Assembly: GCF_000764305.2 (NCBI RefSeq)
Contig: NW_025941627.1
Coordinates: forward strand, 1 to 64,000
Direction: 5' to 3'
Length of the DNA: 64,000 nt
Source: Hyalella azteca
Taxonomy: Eukaryota; Arthropoda; Malacostraca; Amphipoda; Hyalellidae
Position numbers and translations under genes: made by a program. The notes beneath the pieces are model-generated. The model made no database searches and had not been told where the DNA came from. It worked only from the letters and a program-made list of their open reading frames with translations. Every line of letters starts with the position of its first letter. Position 1 is the first letter of the stretch. Positions 34,233-45,352 of the stretch are shown here, piece after piece.

Positions 34233-34562
34233 CTAGCTGCATTGCCTCTCTGCACAGCCAAACCCAACCTTTGCTCCAACCATAGAGTCTCTACGTTCGC
34301 CGGACAATTCCGTAATGCGACGGCCAATCTGTGATATTAAAGGACCAGTCGTTTCACCATATGTGCCCGTCGTTTCTAATGCGACTGGCTCGAAACGATA
34401 CCGAGCTGCCAACGCCGCGTATTTACGTCTCTTGCTATCTTCCGCGGCACGAGCCGCGAACCCAGCAGAAATAGCCGAATTATTGACGTGCGACTCAGCA
34501 AAAGTGTCGACGCAGGTTGCATCCCAGCAAAAATATTTTTGATAATCCTTACTGTAGATCAA
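34233..34562 (-). pseudogene. Fragment of a retroelement-associated C-terminal domain
   Basis: The minus strand reads CWDATCVDTFAESHVNNS, AARAAEDSKRRKYAALAARY, FEPVALETTGTYGE and IGRRITELSGERRDS. This block order (W-D-x-T-x-x-D, R-K-Y-x-x-L, P-x-A-x-E-T-x-G-x-x-G, G-R-R) is one I recognise from the C-terminal part of very common invertebrate RT-bearing repeats. The W-D...E-T pattern hints at a restriction-like endonuclease fold. Here it is an isolated 110-codon piece with no RT beside it. The 3' end lacks the usual Q-R-G-N-A closing block. Confidence 0.6.
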
Positions 34563-37340
34563 TGTAATATTAACATAAGTATAATAATGATGTTAGTTAT
34601 TAACATCCTGTTTTAAGATCGTGATGCTAATGATTTATTAAAGTTGTTTGTCCATTCCATCTTCTCAGCTGTTCTCATTCCAATTAAGTCAATCGAGACA
34701 GGGAAATTTCGTGTGAAAATCAGGTTCATCTAATTACAAGAACAGAGCATCCTTACTCACATTATTAGTTAGTCGCACGAAGCTTCAACCTCTCTGTTTG
34801 GTAATTTAACTATAAGAAATAGTACCTATTTATGTCGTGAATATTGTGTCATTGTATTCAAGTTACCGAAAGAGAACATCAGTATCTTACAGGACAAAGT
34901 TTGTATACGCTAGATAATATTAACTAGAACACACTAAAAGCTACAGGCGACAGGCCAATTTTATCAATTATGCTAAATTGGTTAGAAATAAATTCACAGT
35001 AAAAGATAAATATTGGCACAAACATAAAAACCTGTGAAATCTTAAATCACAATTGATCTTTACCCGAAATATTTTGCTTCGCCTACATGCCGATTTGGTT
35101 CGCTTTTTATCACCACACGTCAATGCATTTGTTCCTGCCAAAAATTCTCTTTCGCTCCAGAACGCAAATTGTCGTATATGCAGCTCATTGAAAAATTAAA
35201 TTCCAATGCAGGATTTTGTCAGGAGTAATAAAACTTTCAGTTTCGTCAGTCATTAGGGCGGCTTCCAGGCGGGCAATACGGGCAATCCAGGGCAATACGG
35301 GCTTCCAGGCGGGCAATATTTGTAAAAATTACAATAAAAATTCAATTGTGGATGTCGCATCCACAATTGAAATTTTCCAGCACGTTTCTCAATGACAGGC
35401 AGAGTGCCAGCTGTTTCACAAACACAGTATTGTCAGACAAACATGTCACAAACATGTCAGACAACACAAACATGTCAGACAACATCCGTCAACCGCTTTA
35501 CGTTCTTCAAACACAAGGCAAACTATGGGCATACACGTTATATAGTTCATAGGCGTTACCAGTTGATAAGATGACATGACTTAGGATGCATGCGTATTAA
35601 TTATCTGAGCTTCACATTGTCAGATCTTATTTATCGATTTTTCCACAATTAATTCATTCTTAAATCAGTTTGAAATTTTCATTCGACGATAAAACTTGCT
35701 AGTTCTGGGAGACGCGAGCGCTCGCTAAACATTGTTCTGGGAGCACCTGACGTCGGAGCGGCACACGTGCGCAACACATCACAGGCTCCGCGTTACTAAA
35801 CTTCTGATCAATTATCATTACCGACTCAAATATCGGTCTTTGGAATACAGTCAGAGTCCGAAAAGATTACTAGATTGTGTTCAAGTCTGCACCAGTGAAA
35901 CATAAATGATGTAATTAGGGTTTAGAACTCATTAATCTTATATGAAGTAATTCCGTCAGCACTGTACAACTTTGAACAAACAATTATCCAAATCCTCAAT
36001 TGGACAGTAATTATGTTTGTCTTTTTCTTTACTTGTTAGTCGCACGCTATCTTTATTCCAGCTAGACAGGCGGAGCATAAAGGGAATACTTGTAGAACTG
36101 GCCAGTTACTAGCGCGTCCGGCTCATTCAACTGTGCGCACTCACGAGGCAGTCACGCCGCTCAGTGCGACGTGACAACATCCAATGGTGACTGTTGTGAT
36201 GTCAGGTTCAGTTATTAGTTCAAAAGTCTTCAAATTTATTAGATAAAACATCACCAGCTTGAAATCATAAACGTGACATGAACTGAAGAACTACAGAGAG
36301 AAGAGGGATTTCGCTCTGTCCTGCTGAGATAAACAAATGACAATAAATACACGTAGAAATGAACGAAACTGGATAATGCAATAATCCACAATATAATAAT
36401 CAATATATAGATCCTAATTAAAGAACACGATTCCAAATGCACTCGTGCCTGAGAGTAGCAGCCTATAATAGCGCAGTCAGCCTCGCAAGGACGCCGGAAA
36501 CAAAGTGCTCTAACTTGACTGGCTAGGCCTTACGACAAATATTATTCCGCGCAGTACCTAGTGCTGATAAACATCTTACTGTGACTAATATTTTAGCTTC
36601 CACCTCTGACGCTTCAGAATACTTATTTGAGAATCCTTGTATATTTTCATAAAGAGTTATAGTTTAAATGCAGCTTTTAGCTTTTGTCTACTTGAAATTT
36701 ATAATTGATAGACTGTGCCTGTTGTTTTCATTTACTTTTATCTATACAATTATTTTTTAACATCTGTTTTTTCTTAATTTCAACTGAACTAACAACTGAT
36801 AGTATCTGAATTCTAGAATTTTCTAATTGATGATAGAGCGGGACTCCAGAAAGTTTTCTTTAATAACGTGGTGAATTTTTGTGTGATTAATTTTCTGCTG
36901 ACTCAAGATTGCCACCAGCATTTTATCTCTTTCAACTTTCGCTATCGCAAAAGACCCTTCAACACTGCGAGAAAATTTACCCCTGCTTTGAGACATTTGG
37001 ATGTTTTAAGGCGTCTCCGAGGGTTCATGCCGAAACCGAGACACCTACGGCCGCCCAGAGGCTTCAAAAATGTCCAAGTGCTTCAAAATTGGGATTTTGA
37101 GAAACCTACCAGTTTCAACGGACAGCGCATGAATAAATCTACGGAGAAGCTAACCATATTTTCAGAATCTCTGCAATATTCCTGTCCTGCAGTTTCCTGC
37201 GCCTGATGAAATCATTCCCATATATTCTACTCCTCCAGCCGATCCCAGTCAAATCCATGACAGCCTACCAACCAAAATCAGAAAAACTATATTTGTCCGT
37301 CCGTCTCTACCTGATTACAACGCTTTTCTCCTTCACAGCG
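34563..37340. other. No gene seen; small repeats
   Basis: Mostly AT-rich. It holds a pair of GGGCTTCCAGGCGGGCAATA-like repeats (35260-35325), a short array of ACAAACATGTCAGACAAC (35440-35495), and two copies of TTCTGGGAG near 35705 and 35735. The plus-strand ORF at 36868-37206 overlaps another in a second frame, and neither resembles a known protein. Confidence 0.4.
35341..35371. repeat. Perfect 14-bp hairpin
   Basis: TTCAATTGTGGATG, loop TCG, CATCCACAATTGAA. Isolated in AT-rich non-coding DNA. Confidence 0.85.
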
Positions 37341-37560
37341 GAATTAGTCGCATATTCATTATATTATACATATATTCATTGCACAATTAATATCGGTATG
37401 TATGGGTATCATGGAACTTCACTCATTGCTCTCACCTCTGTCGAACTCTGTTTGAAGAAACGAGGTGTCACCCACCGAGATTCAACTCCCTGTCAAGAGT
37501 CCAAGACTGCAATAAGACGGTCGAGAGCAGCTGCCTTAGTCCACTCAGCCACGAAGACGG
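37340..37560 (-). repeat. tRNA-Ser/Leu-like SINE (head and short tail)
   Basis: On the minus strand a box A, CGTGGCTGAGTGGACTAAGG (at about 37533-37553), is followed about 55 bases later by the box-B-like GGGAGTTGAATCTC (at about 37476-37490), with a long variable-arm-like insert between, as in class II tRNAs. No acceptor stem pairs with the 3' side, so it is not a functional tRNA gene. The following unrelated body ends in an AT-rich microsatellite-like tract near 37345-37385. This is the layout of a tRNA-derived SINE with an internal RNA polymerase III promoter. Confidence 0.55.
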
Positions 37561-38959
37561 CAGTTAACCTTAGTCTCAGTATTTGTTTTTTTGCGCGCGG
37601 TATTACTAGAATAAATCCCGAATTTCAGTATCAACCTCTTGTGTGATTGAGTGGTGTAGGCGTCTCTCGTTTACATTACTATCCATGAAGGAAGAGCAGT
37701 ATATTGAAACACAGAATCTTGTAAAAGGCGGGAACCCTCAGGTATTTGACAACATACATATATAGGACATATCCATTTTCATGGAACCCTCAGGTACATT
37801 TGACTACGTATATAATCGTTCAAAAACTATTTTTGAAACGAGGAAATTTGAAAGTTCACTTCATCCCTGTTTTTAATAGAAATATATTTATAACTCAATA
37901 AAACTCGAATCACCTAGTCCAAAACTGCTTTGATGAAGTTTTCTACCTCGTCTGCAAGTATTGTAATTGGTCGTCGAAGTCTCAGCTGCTGGCATTGACG
38001 TAATCGTATTTTTCAGTACCTCAAAAAAATATTTCACGAAAGGAGGCTCAGGAAACTTAGTTATTAATAAGTTTATGAAGAAATATTTTTTACCAATGAA
38101 TTCATAGACAAATTTATAAGCAGAGTTGCCTAGAGAGCAGCTGTGTGAATTAAGCGTATGCAGTGAAGTCATTGTATTCTGTCATGAGCCGCGGCATCAC
38201 ACAACCATCCCCGCGGGAGCACCCGGCCCACTGGCATATTTTCTATTTATTTTCTAATGTCTATCTACGTATACACCGCGCCGTAATACGTGCGTGTTTA
38301 CGGGGGCGCAATCAACAGACTCGCGGGCGGCGACGCGCCGCAAACTAGTTCCATTTTACGTGAGAAGTAATGAAAAGTATATTTTCATTCTGTTTGCTCA
38401 TTTTTCTGGCAATTTTTGTAAAATTATGTAGATAAGAAGTAGCTGCTCTCTTGAATTAATTTACTAATAACGAGACGATGCTTAGCAAGTACAGCAGTTG
38501 ACGCACCTATATTATTAGTTGAAACACGTCATATGGCCAAAAATTTTCTCTATGAACTATCGAAGATTTAATGCAATTAAGAAAAGCGCGAAGTTTAGTG
38601 TCAACAATCGAGCTAACTCAGAAATATGTTATTGGAAGCTGCTTCAAACCGAAAGCGATTATTATAGATTATAGGATCATGGCTGAAGAACCTGATGAAA
38701 AAGTGTTATTAATTTTTGTGCAAGAATTTCGTAATAAAATTCCTTTTGCATTAAATAACATAACATATACATGGCTTCAATCTTATAAGTGTGTTTGACA
38801 TTTCCTTTATTAATAATAATTAGCAAAGTTCGCGAAATATGAAAAGGATTCACAAATCTCGAAGATTATATCTATCCCTCGCCTTCCCATCGCATGAGGA
38901 AAAAGACGGTATATTATAAACACCCTGCGGATGTGACGTTGATGATAGTCTCCTAGAGA
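37561..38959. other. No gene seen
   Basis: AT-rich with one CpG-rich islet at 38180-38345. A duplicated phrase with GGAACCCTCAGGTA occurs at about 37732 and 37783. No exons are recognised. Confidence 0.4.
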
Positions 38960-39330
38960 GGACAATAACAACACTTGTCTTGATTGGACATTTTCAATAC
39001 TCCTGTAGAAAGGACATGAACACTACTCTAGATGGAACATTAATAAGACTCCTGCAGATGGAGCCTAAAAATCACTCACTTAGATGGGGCACATACAACA
39101 CTCCTCTAGATGGGCATATACATCACTCCTCTAGATGGGGCAAAAGCAGCAGTCCTCTAGATGGGGCATATACATCACTCCTCTAGACGGGGCACATACA
39201 TCACTCCTCTAGATGGGGCACATACATCACTCCTCTAGATGGGGCACATACATCACTCCTCCAGATGGGGCATATACATCACTCCTCTAGATGGGGCATA
39301 TACATCACTCCTCTAGAATATATATATATA
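38960..39330. repeat. 26-27-bp minisatellite ending in (TA)n
   Basis: About ten good copies of CTCTAGATGGGGCACATACA plus TCACTC from about 39080, grading from diverged copies on the left, and ending in a short (AT)n tract at 39317-39331. Open frames over it are by-products of the repeat. Confidence 0.9.
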
Positions 39331-39331
39331 T

Positions 39332-40254
39332 CGAATTGCCACTTTTTGGGGACATGGTAAAGTTTTTCAAATTTGCTCTGTAATGGGGACAATCCCGAAA
39401 ATCTCCAAAATTGATAGTTTTATTGACTTTCTCTGGCCAATTTGAAGAATTTAGTCTCAATAACCAAGGCAAAACTGTCAGTAATGGATTTGCCAATTAG
39501 TTGAATGGTATTGCTGTTAAAACCTTTTTCGGGTACACGAGTCTTATTTTCTAAGTTGGGTTTCAAGGAAAACCTCGTTTTCTTTTGTATTGGAAAAATA
39601 TAATCCTAAAAGGAGACACGGCCCGTAGTAAAAATATATGATCAGCTTTGAGCAACAAGGACACAACTCCTTCCAGGGGCCAGCAACGCTCGTCATCGTG
39701 AACAGCGCAGCATAAACAGGTGATACGTGATCACATAGTCCTGTCTTCGAACGTAGTATAATACTAAGTAACTAATTTGAATCGCTTTTTCTTACCTTAT
39801 TTCAATTGCTTTTACGACCTACTACTCATAATATGCACAGTTAAATAAGCATTATTCATGAAAATTGCAAGATCTTTCCATCTAATAGATGATCAGATCG
39901 ACGCCTATTTGCGTTTCAGTATCAGGTAATTCGCTTTCATGCTTGTTCATCATTACAAGAGAAAGGCACATGTATGTTACACGTTTCAATGAAGACCATG
40001 GCTTAGCTACAAAACTGTCAACTGTTGAGTAAATGTTATTGAGCTTCATAGTACACGAATTTCTTCTCTTTTAATATGCCCAGCTTGATTATAAAGTGCA
40101 TTATCTAGAAAGAAGGAGCGCTACATGTACCGTATTTCCCAAAGCGAGTCGTAATATCATGTTTTTCGAAAAACTTGAATTTGCATTAAAAATTGTATTT
40201 ACTTTCATAGGTGCCTTTTCAATATGTCCTCGTGATAAAGTAATTTTTATATTT
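39332..40254. other. No gene seen
   Basis: No exon. A weak third copy of the block described at 40255-41020 may lie around 39660-39740 (GAACAGCGCAGCATAAACAG). Confidence 0.35.
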
Positions 40255-41020
40255 TTCCTAAAGTAATTTCTCCCCAAAAGCTAATGAAACGTATCCAGCA
40301 CGCTCGCTTTGATGGACAGCGCTCCATAAACAGAAGTGATGCAACGCTTAGTAATCAGTCAAAAATTGTATAGGATCGGGGACACCTTTTTGAACTATAC
40401 AGTATTTTATTAATACATTCAATTAGACACTGTTCCTTTATTGATCCTACTATTTATGGTTTAAAAATTATATTTCATTAAAATGCGCATGATATTTCCT
40501 AAATATCTAGTCGATGCATAAACGCTGCGCACCATCAAGTAGTTCCTCTTCAGGTGCAATATTCATTTATTTTTGTTATAATAATTATGAAATGAAGATG
40601 GATGGAAATGCTAGATAATAACTTTTTCAATGTCACATTAGATTCTTTTCCAATATATTGTGATCAAAAGATGCCACAAAATGATCAAGAGTAATTACGT
40701 GGTTCGATTAAGTTAAGTTTATTTCTCCCCAAAGGCTGATGAAACGTATCCAGCATGCTCTCCTTGATGGACAGCGCCCCATAAACAGAAGTGATGCAAT
40801 GCCTAGTAAGCCGTCAAAAATGGTATAGGATCGGGGACACCATATTTAAATTTACAGTATTTTATTAATACATTCAATTAGACACTGTTCCTTTATTGAT
40901 CCTACTTTTTACAGTTTAAAAATCAAATTTAATTGAAATGCGAAAGACATTTCCTAAATATCTAGTCAATGCATAAACGTTCCGCACCATAAAGTAGTTC
41001 TCTTCAGGTGCAGGTGCTAA
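40255..41020. repeat. Direct duplication of a ~300-bp block
   Basis: 40261-40560 and 40721-41015 match closely over their length: TTTCTCCCCAAA, GATGAAACGTATCCAGCA-type words, AGCGCYCCATAAACAGAAGTG, ATAGGATCGGGGACACC, TTAGACACTGTTCCTTTATT, TTTCCTAAATATCTAGTC, CACCATMAAGTAGTTC. They differ by scattered substitutions and are separated by about 160 bp of unrelated AT-rich DNA. No coding content is seen. Confidence 0.85.
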
Positions 41021-41343
41021 TGAAACGCATTTTTTTCTACTACACCGTAAATTACGTTAAAATTAACAGGAATCTAAATATTATGTATGGTTTTACGAAA
41101 ATCCGCAGGAAAATATTAAATGGATAATCTCTGCGCATGATGAACTAGTTCTTCCTTACACTATTTCAAATCCATTTTTAAATAGATTAAAATCCATAAT
41201 TTAAATCCAGCTATTATTTAAAAATGAACTATCGTTTTTTTACACGCTTTCAATAGATGATCAAGTTGGGGAGACATTAGAAAATGAAACGAATAGAAGA
41301 TTCTATCAATATATTTTTGTAGGTCGATTTTATTATCGATGTA

Positions 41344-42475
41344 CCCATTATCAGCACACTGCCTTCCACCAAAGGCACCAACTTCCACACGTCACAAACC
41401 ATTTGCAACTACAACAGAAGCTCCTGGGAAGAATCCACCAGGGAAACGGAGGTCTGCTTCCAGGAGCTGAACACAACCCATCACCAACATCGACCACACC
41501 CACTTCAACACCATCATCGCCGAAGCTGATAAGAAATATGTCCCCAAGGTAAACTCTCACTCGGCAATTACCTCCTCGGATACCATCCCTTCCCGCAAAC
41601 AACAGTCCAACATATTGATAAATTATTATGCCAGCATAAGTCACCTACCCAAGCACAGGGCAGACAGACAAATTTACAGGCGCAAACACAAATTTCCACT
41701 AGCGAATAACTACATCCTAGCCACAGCATCAGACACCTCACGAATCATAAAACAGCTCAAAAATTCTTCAGCCATGGGGCCAGACAACATCTCAAACATT
41801 CATCTGAAACACCTCGGCCCGCATGGTATCATCACTCTCACAAATATAGACAACTTTTCATTTGCCAACTGCATCATACCCTCAATCTGGAAAACCGGCA
41901 AAATCATAACTCTCCTGTAACCGAACAAACCCCCACCGAGGCAGCCTCCTACAGGCCCATTACACTCCTCTGCACACCACCCAAAGTTGTAGAGCGCCTC
42001 ATACTCTCCATAACCACGCCACACATTCCCCTCTCACCCACACAACACAGATACAGAACCCATCACTCCACCACCACACTCCTCACTAACCTCATACAAC
42101 GTATACAATATGGCATAAACTCCAAGCGCCCTGCACATCGCACACTTCTGATCACAATCGACATTAGCAAAGCATTTGATGCCATCACATGCTTCTCACT
42201 CACAGACAAAATCTATAAAACAACACTACATAACAACACCAAACGTTGGCTTGCAAACTATTTAACAGGCAGACAGTCATTCGTTCACTACAATGGCATA
42301 TCATCACACACAAAGAACATACCGAACGGAGTACCCGAAGGATCAGTCCTCTCACCAACACTTTTCAACCTTTACATGCACGACATTCCAGCCCCACCAG
42401 ACAACATTCACATTTCGTCTTACGCAAACAACATCACAATTACATCAACACACACCAATGCTAACACTAGAGGGC
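41344..42475 (+). pseudogene. Jockey-like LINE, endonuclease-RT linker and RT (dead)
   Basis: CA-rich sequence with readable blocks in three frames: linker at 41615-41920 (IYRRKHKFPLANN, SSAMGPDNISNIHLKHLGPH, IWKTGKIITLL); the HSTTTLLTNLIQ block near 42063; a palm block ITIDISKAFDAIT near 42157-42195; GVPEGSVLSPTLFNLYMHDI near 42329-42390; and SSYANNITIT at 42418-42447, where YADD should be. Both catalytic aspartates of the box are Asn. Same subfamily as 55700-57840 and 53870-54420. Confidence 0.85.
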
Positions 42476-42720
42476 TGAAAAGATTGGATAATTATTTTTC
42501 CCAGTTTTTTGCGAGAAAAATGCTTGGATGAGACCCAGCAGTTGTGTCAGCTAACCTAAACAGGTCCGCGTTAGCTGCGGTGACTCCGACCTGTCCGTCA
42601 ACATCAGCTGGTTATCCGGTAAAGTCCCAAAACAAGCTGGAGAAAATAATGTGTGGTAAGTAAACTCTATCCGTCACGCCACTGCTGCTCTTCCTTCTTT
42701 TGATGACATACCACCAGACA
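42476..42720. other. No gene seen
   Basis: A short stretch of unrelated sequence between two LINE pieces. It may be a separate insertion, but no ends were found. Confidence 0.3.
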
Positions 42721-42895
42721 TCAGCCATACATAACAGCAGTTGAGCCGTGCAGACAGGGTGCACCTCAGCAGACTCCGCTGCGGTCCCCATCCCCTTACA
42801 AACACCGCCTGGACAGCACTCAAACAGACCTGTCCCCCAGTGTCATTCACTCCCCCACACCGTCAAGCATCTTCTGCTTGAGTGCCCGGAGTAGG
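42720..42895 (+). pseudogene. LINE C-terminal fragment (RNase H end and Cys-His knuckle)
   Basis: One frame reads LSRADRVHLSRLRCGPHPLTN. After a shift, TVKHLLLECPE appears at about 42858-42890. This pair (short RT/RNase-H tail motif, then x-x-x-H-L-L-x-x-C-P) closes the second ORF of many Jockey-group LINEs. Truncated on both sides. Confidence 0.7.
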
Positions 42896-43019
42896 CAGCA
42901 CCCAGGCTCCGGGCAGGCATAACATCCATCGCGCAGCTATGGTCCGAGCCGGCTCGGGCGGCGGCTTTCTTGCGCGGCGCGGGCTTCCTGGCGTGACCGG
43001 GGCTCGGGGAACATCAACA

Positions 43020-43072
43020 ACAACAACCACCAGCGCCGGCACCGCCTCGTCCAGTATGCACGTCTTGAGCTC
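43020..43072 (-). CDS. Delta-catenin/p120-like armadillo exon B (partial)
   Basis: Minus strand, acceptor GACTCAG before 43072, reading ELKTCILDEAVPALV in phase 0. In p120/delta-catenins the residues after N-L-S-S-C-(E/D) are x-L-K-x-x-I-(I/L)-x-x-A-(V/L)-x-x-L, so this continues the exon ending at 43303. After ALV the reading becomes VVVVDVPRAP and no longer follows the family, so the 3' end of the exon is uncertain. The intron would be 230 bp. Host gene fragment, perhaps damaged. Confidence 0.6.
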
Positions 43073-43302
43073 CTGAGTCCTGCAACACAAGGGGGCGTTA
43101 AAGAACCCGGAGGCGTTAAAGATAATAGGGTGCTGCGACCAGAGTGCATTATGGCTTATTAATTAAGGCATTGCTGCTACAGGGCATTACATCTACTGCA
43201 GCGTTGCTGATATGAGGCATAGCTATGAGGTAGGCAATATAACAGGAGGTAAAACGTCCAGGGAGCTCTACAACCCATCAGGAGGATAGGGTCGTTACTC
43301 AC

Positions 43303-43414
43303 CTCACAGGAGGACAGATTCCACTGGATGCCCGTCACGAGGAGGCGAATAAGCGCAGCGATGCCACCGGCGTCCTTGATGGCCCGTTTGTTCTCGTCAA
43401 ACTGGCGCCCGTAC
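43303..43414 (-). CDS. Delta-catenin/p120-like armadillo exon A (truncated)
   Basis: The minus strand reads YGRQFDENKRAIKDAGGIAA, LIRLLVTGIQWNLSSCE, then the donor GAG|GTGAGT. The family block is YGK-x-x-x-D-N-K-x-A-I-K-x-x-G-G-I-x-A-L-x-R-L-L, about 11 residues, then V-T-G-x-x-W-N-L-S-S-C. Those roughly 11 residues, which join two armadillo helices, are absent here without breaking the frame. The 5' side stops at a LINE boundary (about 43412) with no acceptor. The product class is a cytoplasmic cadherin-binding armadillo protein, but this copy looks like a broken fragment or an assembly-damaged exon. Confidence 0.65.
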
Positions 43415-44440
43415 AATAATGGAAGCTCAGCCTACACCGGATTCCGCAACGAAATATCGAAACAACGAATCATCCACACTGGGGTAACACAAGGATCGGC
43501 GCTGTCCATGTCGCTCATCAATCACTAAGATTCCAAAGCCCCACCAAACCGCTGAACACCAAAATCATATCTCATGCAGACGACTTCACCAACTACACAA
43601 CCGGACCCGACACCGTACGACTTACCGAACAACTCAACAACTACCTGCCGGAGCTGACCACCTTCACCAAACGCAACCTCCAAATTTCAGCTACCAAGTC
43701 AACCGTCACGCTCATCACACCTCACACCACTCAGTACAATCACCACCCAGAAGTGGAAATCAACAATCAAGTGCGGCCGCTCAACCACAACCCAAAAATG
43801 CTCGTCCTCACCTTCGACACGATGTTCATCTTCACCGCCACCGTAAAAGCACCGCCTACAAAGCTTCGCAACGCAACAACATCCTCAAAGCCCTCTCTGG
43901 AACCACTTGTGGACAAAACAAAGGAACGCTCCTCCAAACCTACTTAGTAATTGGCCGCCCAATCATCGATTATGCCTACCCAGCCTGGACACCAGGCACA
44001 TCCAAGTCGAATCTCAACCGCCTCCCAGCTACAAACAGTACAAAACGCCGCTCTACGCACAATCAGAGGATGCCACAACATCACCTCTGAACCACACCTC
44101 CACTCAGAATGCCGAATGCTAACAGTACAACAGCACACCGAATTACTAGCCGCACAATTCCTCGTAAAAAGCCACGGCATAAACAACCCTTGCCGCTGCA
44201 TCACAACCCTCAACCAACCACCTCGTACAAGGAAAGAAACGCTGCACGTCCGCTAACACGGCACCGTTCAGCAAGTCATGCCAGCCGCCATGAACAGCCA
44301 ATCCATCAAGACTCTGCAACACACTACATACAAACGCCGCCCGACCGCAGTTGAGACGTCCCACGCCCCGGTACTTCTCAACGGCTGACTAACACCCACG
44401 CCAAAAACCAATCCATCCGAAGCCACTCTACCACGCAGAA
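43412..44440 (+). pseudogene. Jockey-like LINE RT, second half
   Basis: Blocks: YTGFRNEISKQRIIHTGVTQ, GSALS, then SHADDFTNYT (the YADD box with Tyr replaced by His, both Asp kept), LTEQLNNYLPELTTFTKRNL, STVTLITPHT, PLNHNPKMLVLTFD. After a shift the blocks are VIGRPIIDYAYPAW near 43950-43993 and RLPATNSTKRRSTHNQ near 44021-44068. At least two frameshifts. It begins exactly where the catenin-like exon stops. Confidence 0.8.
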
Positions 44441-44630
44441 CAAGACGAACATTAGCACAACTTCGATCCGGCCACTCCATTCTACTCAACAGCCACAATA
44501 ACGATTGATAACAACATCAACAACATTTGTCCACACTGCCTTCTCCTGCCGGACCATGTGCCTCACCTTTTCAAATGCATTAGCAATTCAACAACCTGCA
44601 AAATCGCCTGTAAATGGTAAACGTACTGAC

Positions 44631-44745
44631 CTGTGCTTCCATCCCAGTAGTAGAAGCTGCTCTTCCACTGCCAGCCTACTCTTGCATCTTCAACTCGCAG
44701 AGTGCGACAGATGAACAATAGGGAGATGCGTCACCATGGCCACCA
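44631..44745 (-). pseudogene. Degenerate copy of the tandem exon family (copy F)
   Basis: The minus strand ends in GGGATGGAAGCACAG|GTCAGT, matching the ATGATGGAAGCTCAG|GTGTGC end of the exon at 55039-55176. Upstream words (GGTGGCCATGGTGACGC, GTAGGCTGGCAGTGG) also align with that exon and its flank (GGCAGGCTTGG). A TAG interrupts the frame and the acceptor is lost, so this copy cannot code. Confidence 0.55.
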
Positions 44746-45352
44746 AGAGGAACCCCCGCGTTGATCGACCAAGCCTGCCATAATTATATTTTTAATACTT
44801 GGCACAGATAATGCTAAATGAACTTATTCTTTAGGCAAATCATGCTCTAAAATGAATATTAATTTCACAAAAAATGCTATAAGGCTGCTGATATGTAGCT
44901 TGCAGTGGACAAGGCAATTGAAATGCTCAATGGCCTGTTAATGTATACGGTAATATTGCATCAATAATACATTAATTAATGTATATGCTAATATCATATC
45001 AATAAAGAAAAAACAAGTAAAAATCACAGAAAATCTCATTTATTCTACCTCTACATCATCTACAATGAAAGAGGAGGACTTCAGAGTACTGTTAGTAATG
45101 GACGAGTACACTCTGCATGCTTTAATACCAGATACTTATTGAGGTACATGCTGGCCCTGGCTCTGGCCCCCACCTGCCAGTACCAGATACTTATTTAAAT
45201 GCTTTAAAATTAAGTTTAATTCCAAGTGTCCCATGTAGCCACGTTCGACGGGGCTACTTGTGGCATTTTTTTGCTTCTGGCACCTTACAAATAGCATATG
45301 GAATTTTTTTGGAGAAGCCATGCGATAGCCCTTGCTAAGAGCTTTGAAATGA
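44746..45352. other. No gene seen
   Basis: AT-rich, with one minus-strand ORF of 61 codons (45136-45321) lacking recognisable content. TACCAGATACTTATT occurs twice (45127, 45181). Confidence 0.35.

Noticed and set aside
36868..37206. 112-codon ORF with an RLRGFMPKPRHLRPPRG-like basic stretch
   Set aside because: A second frame is equally open over the same bases, and no splice sites, start context or family were found.
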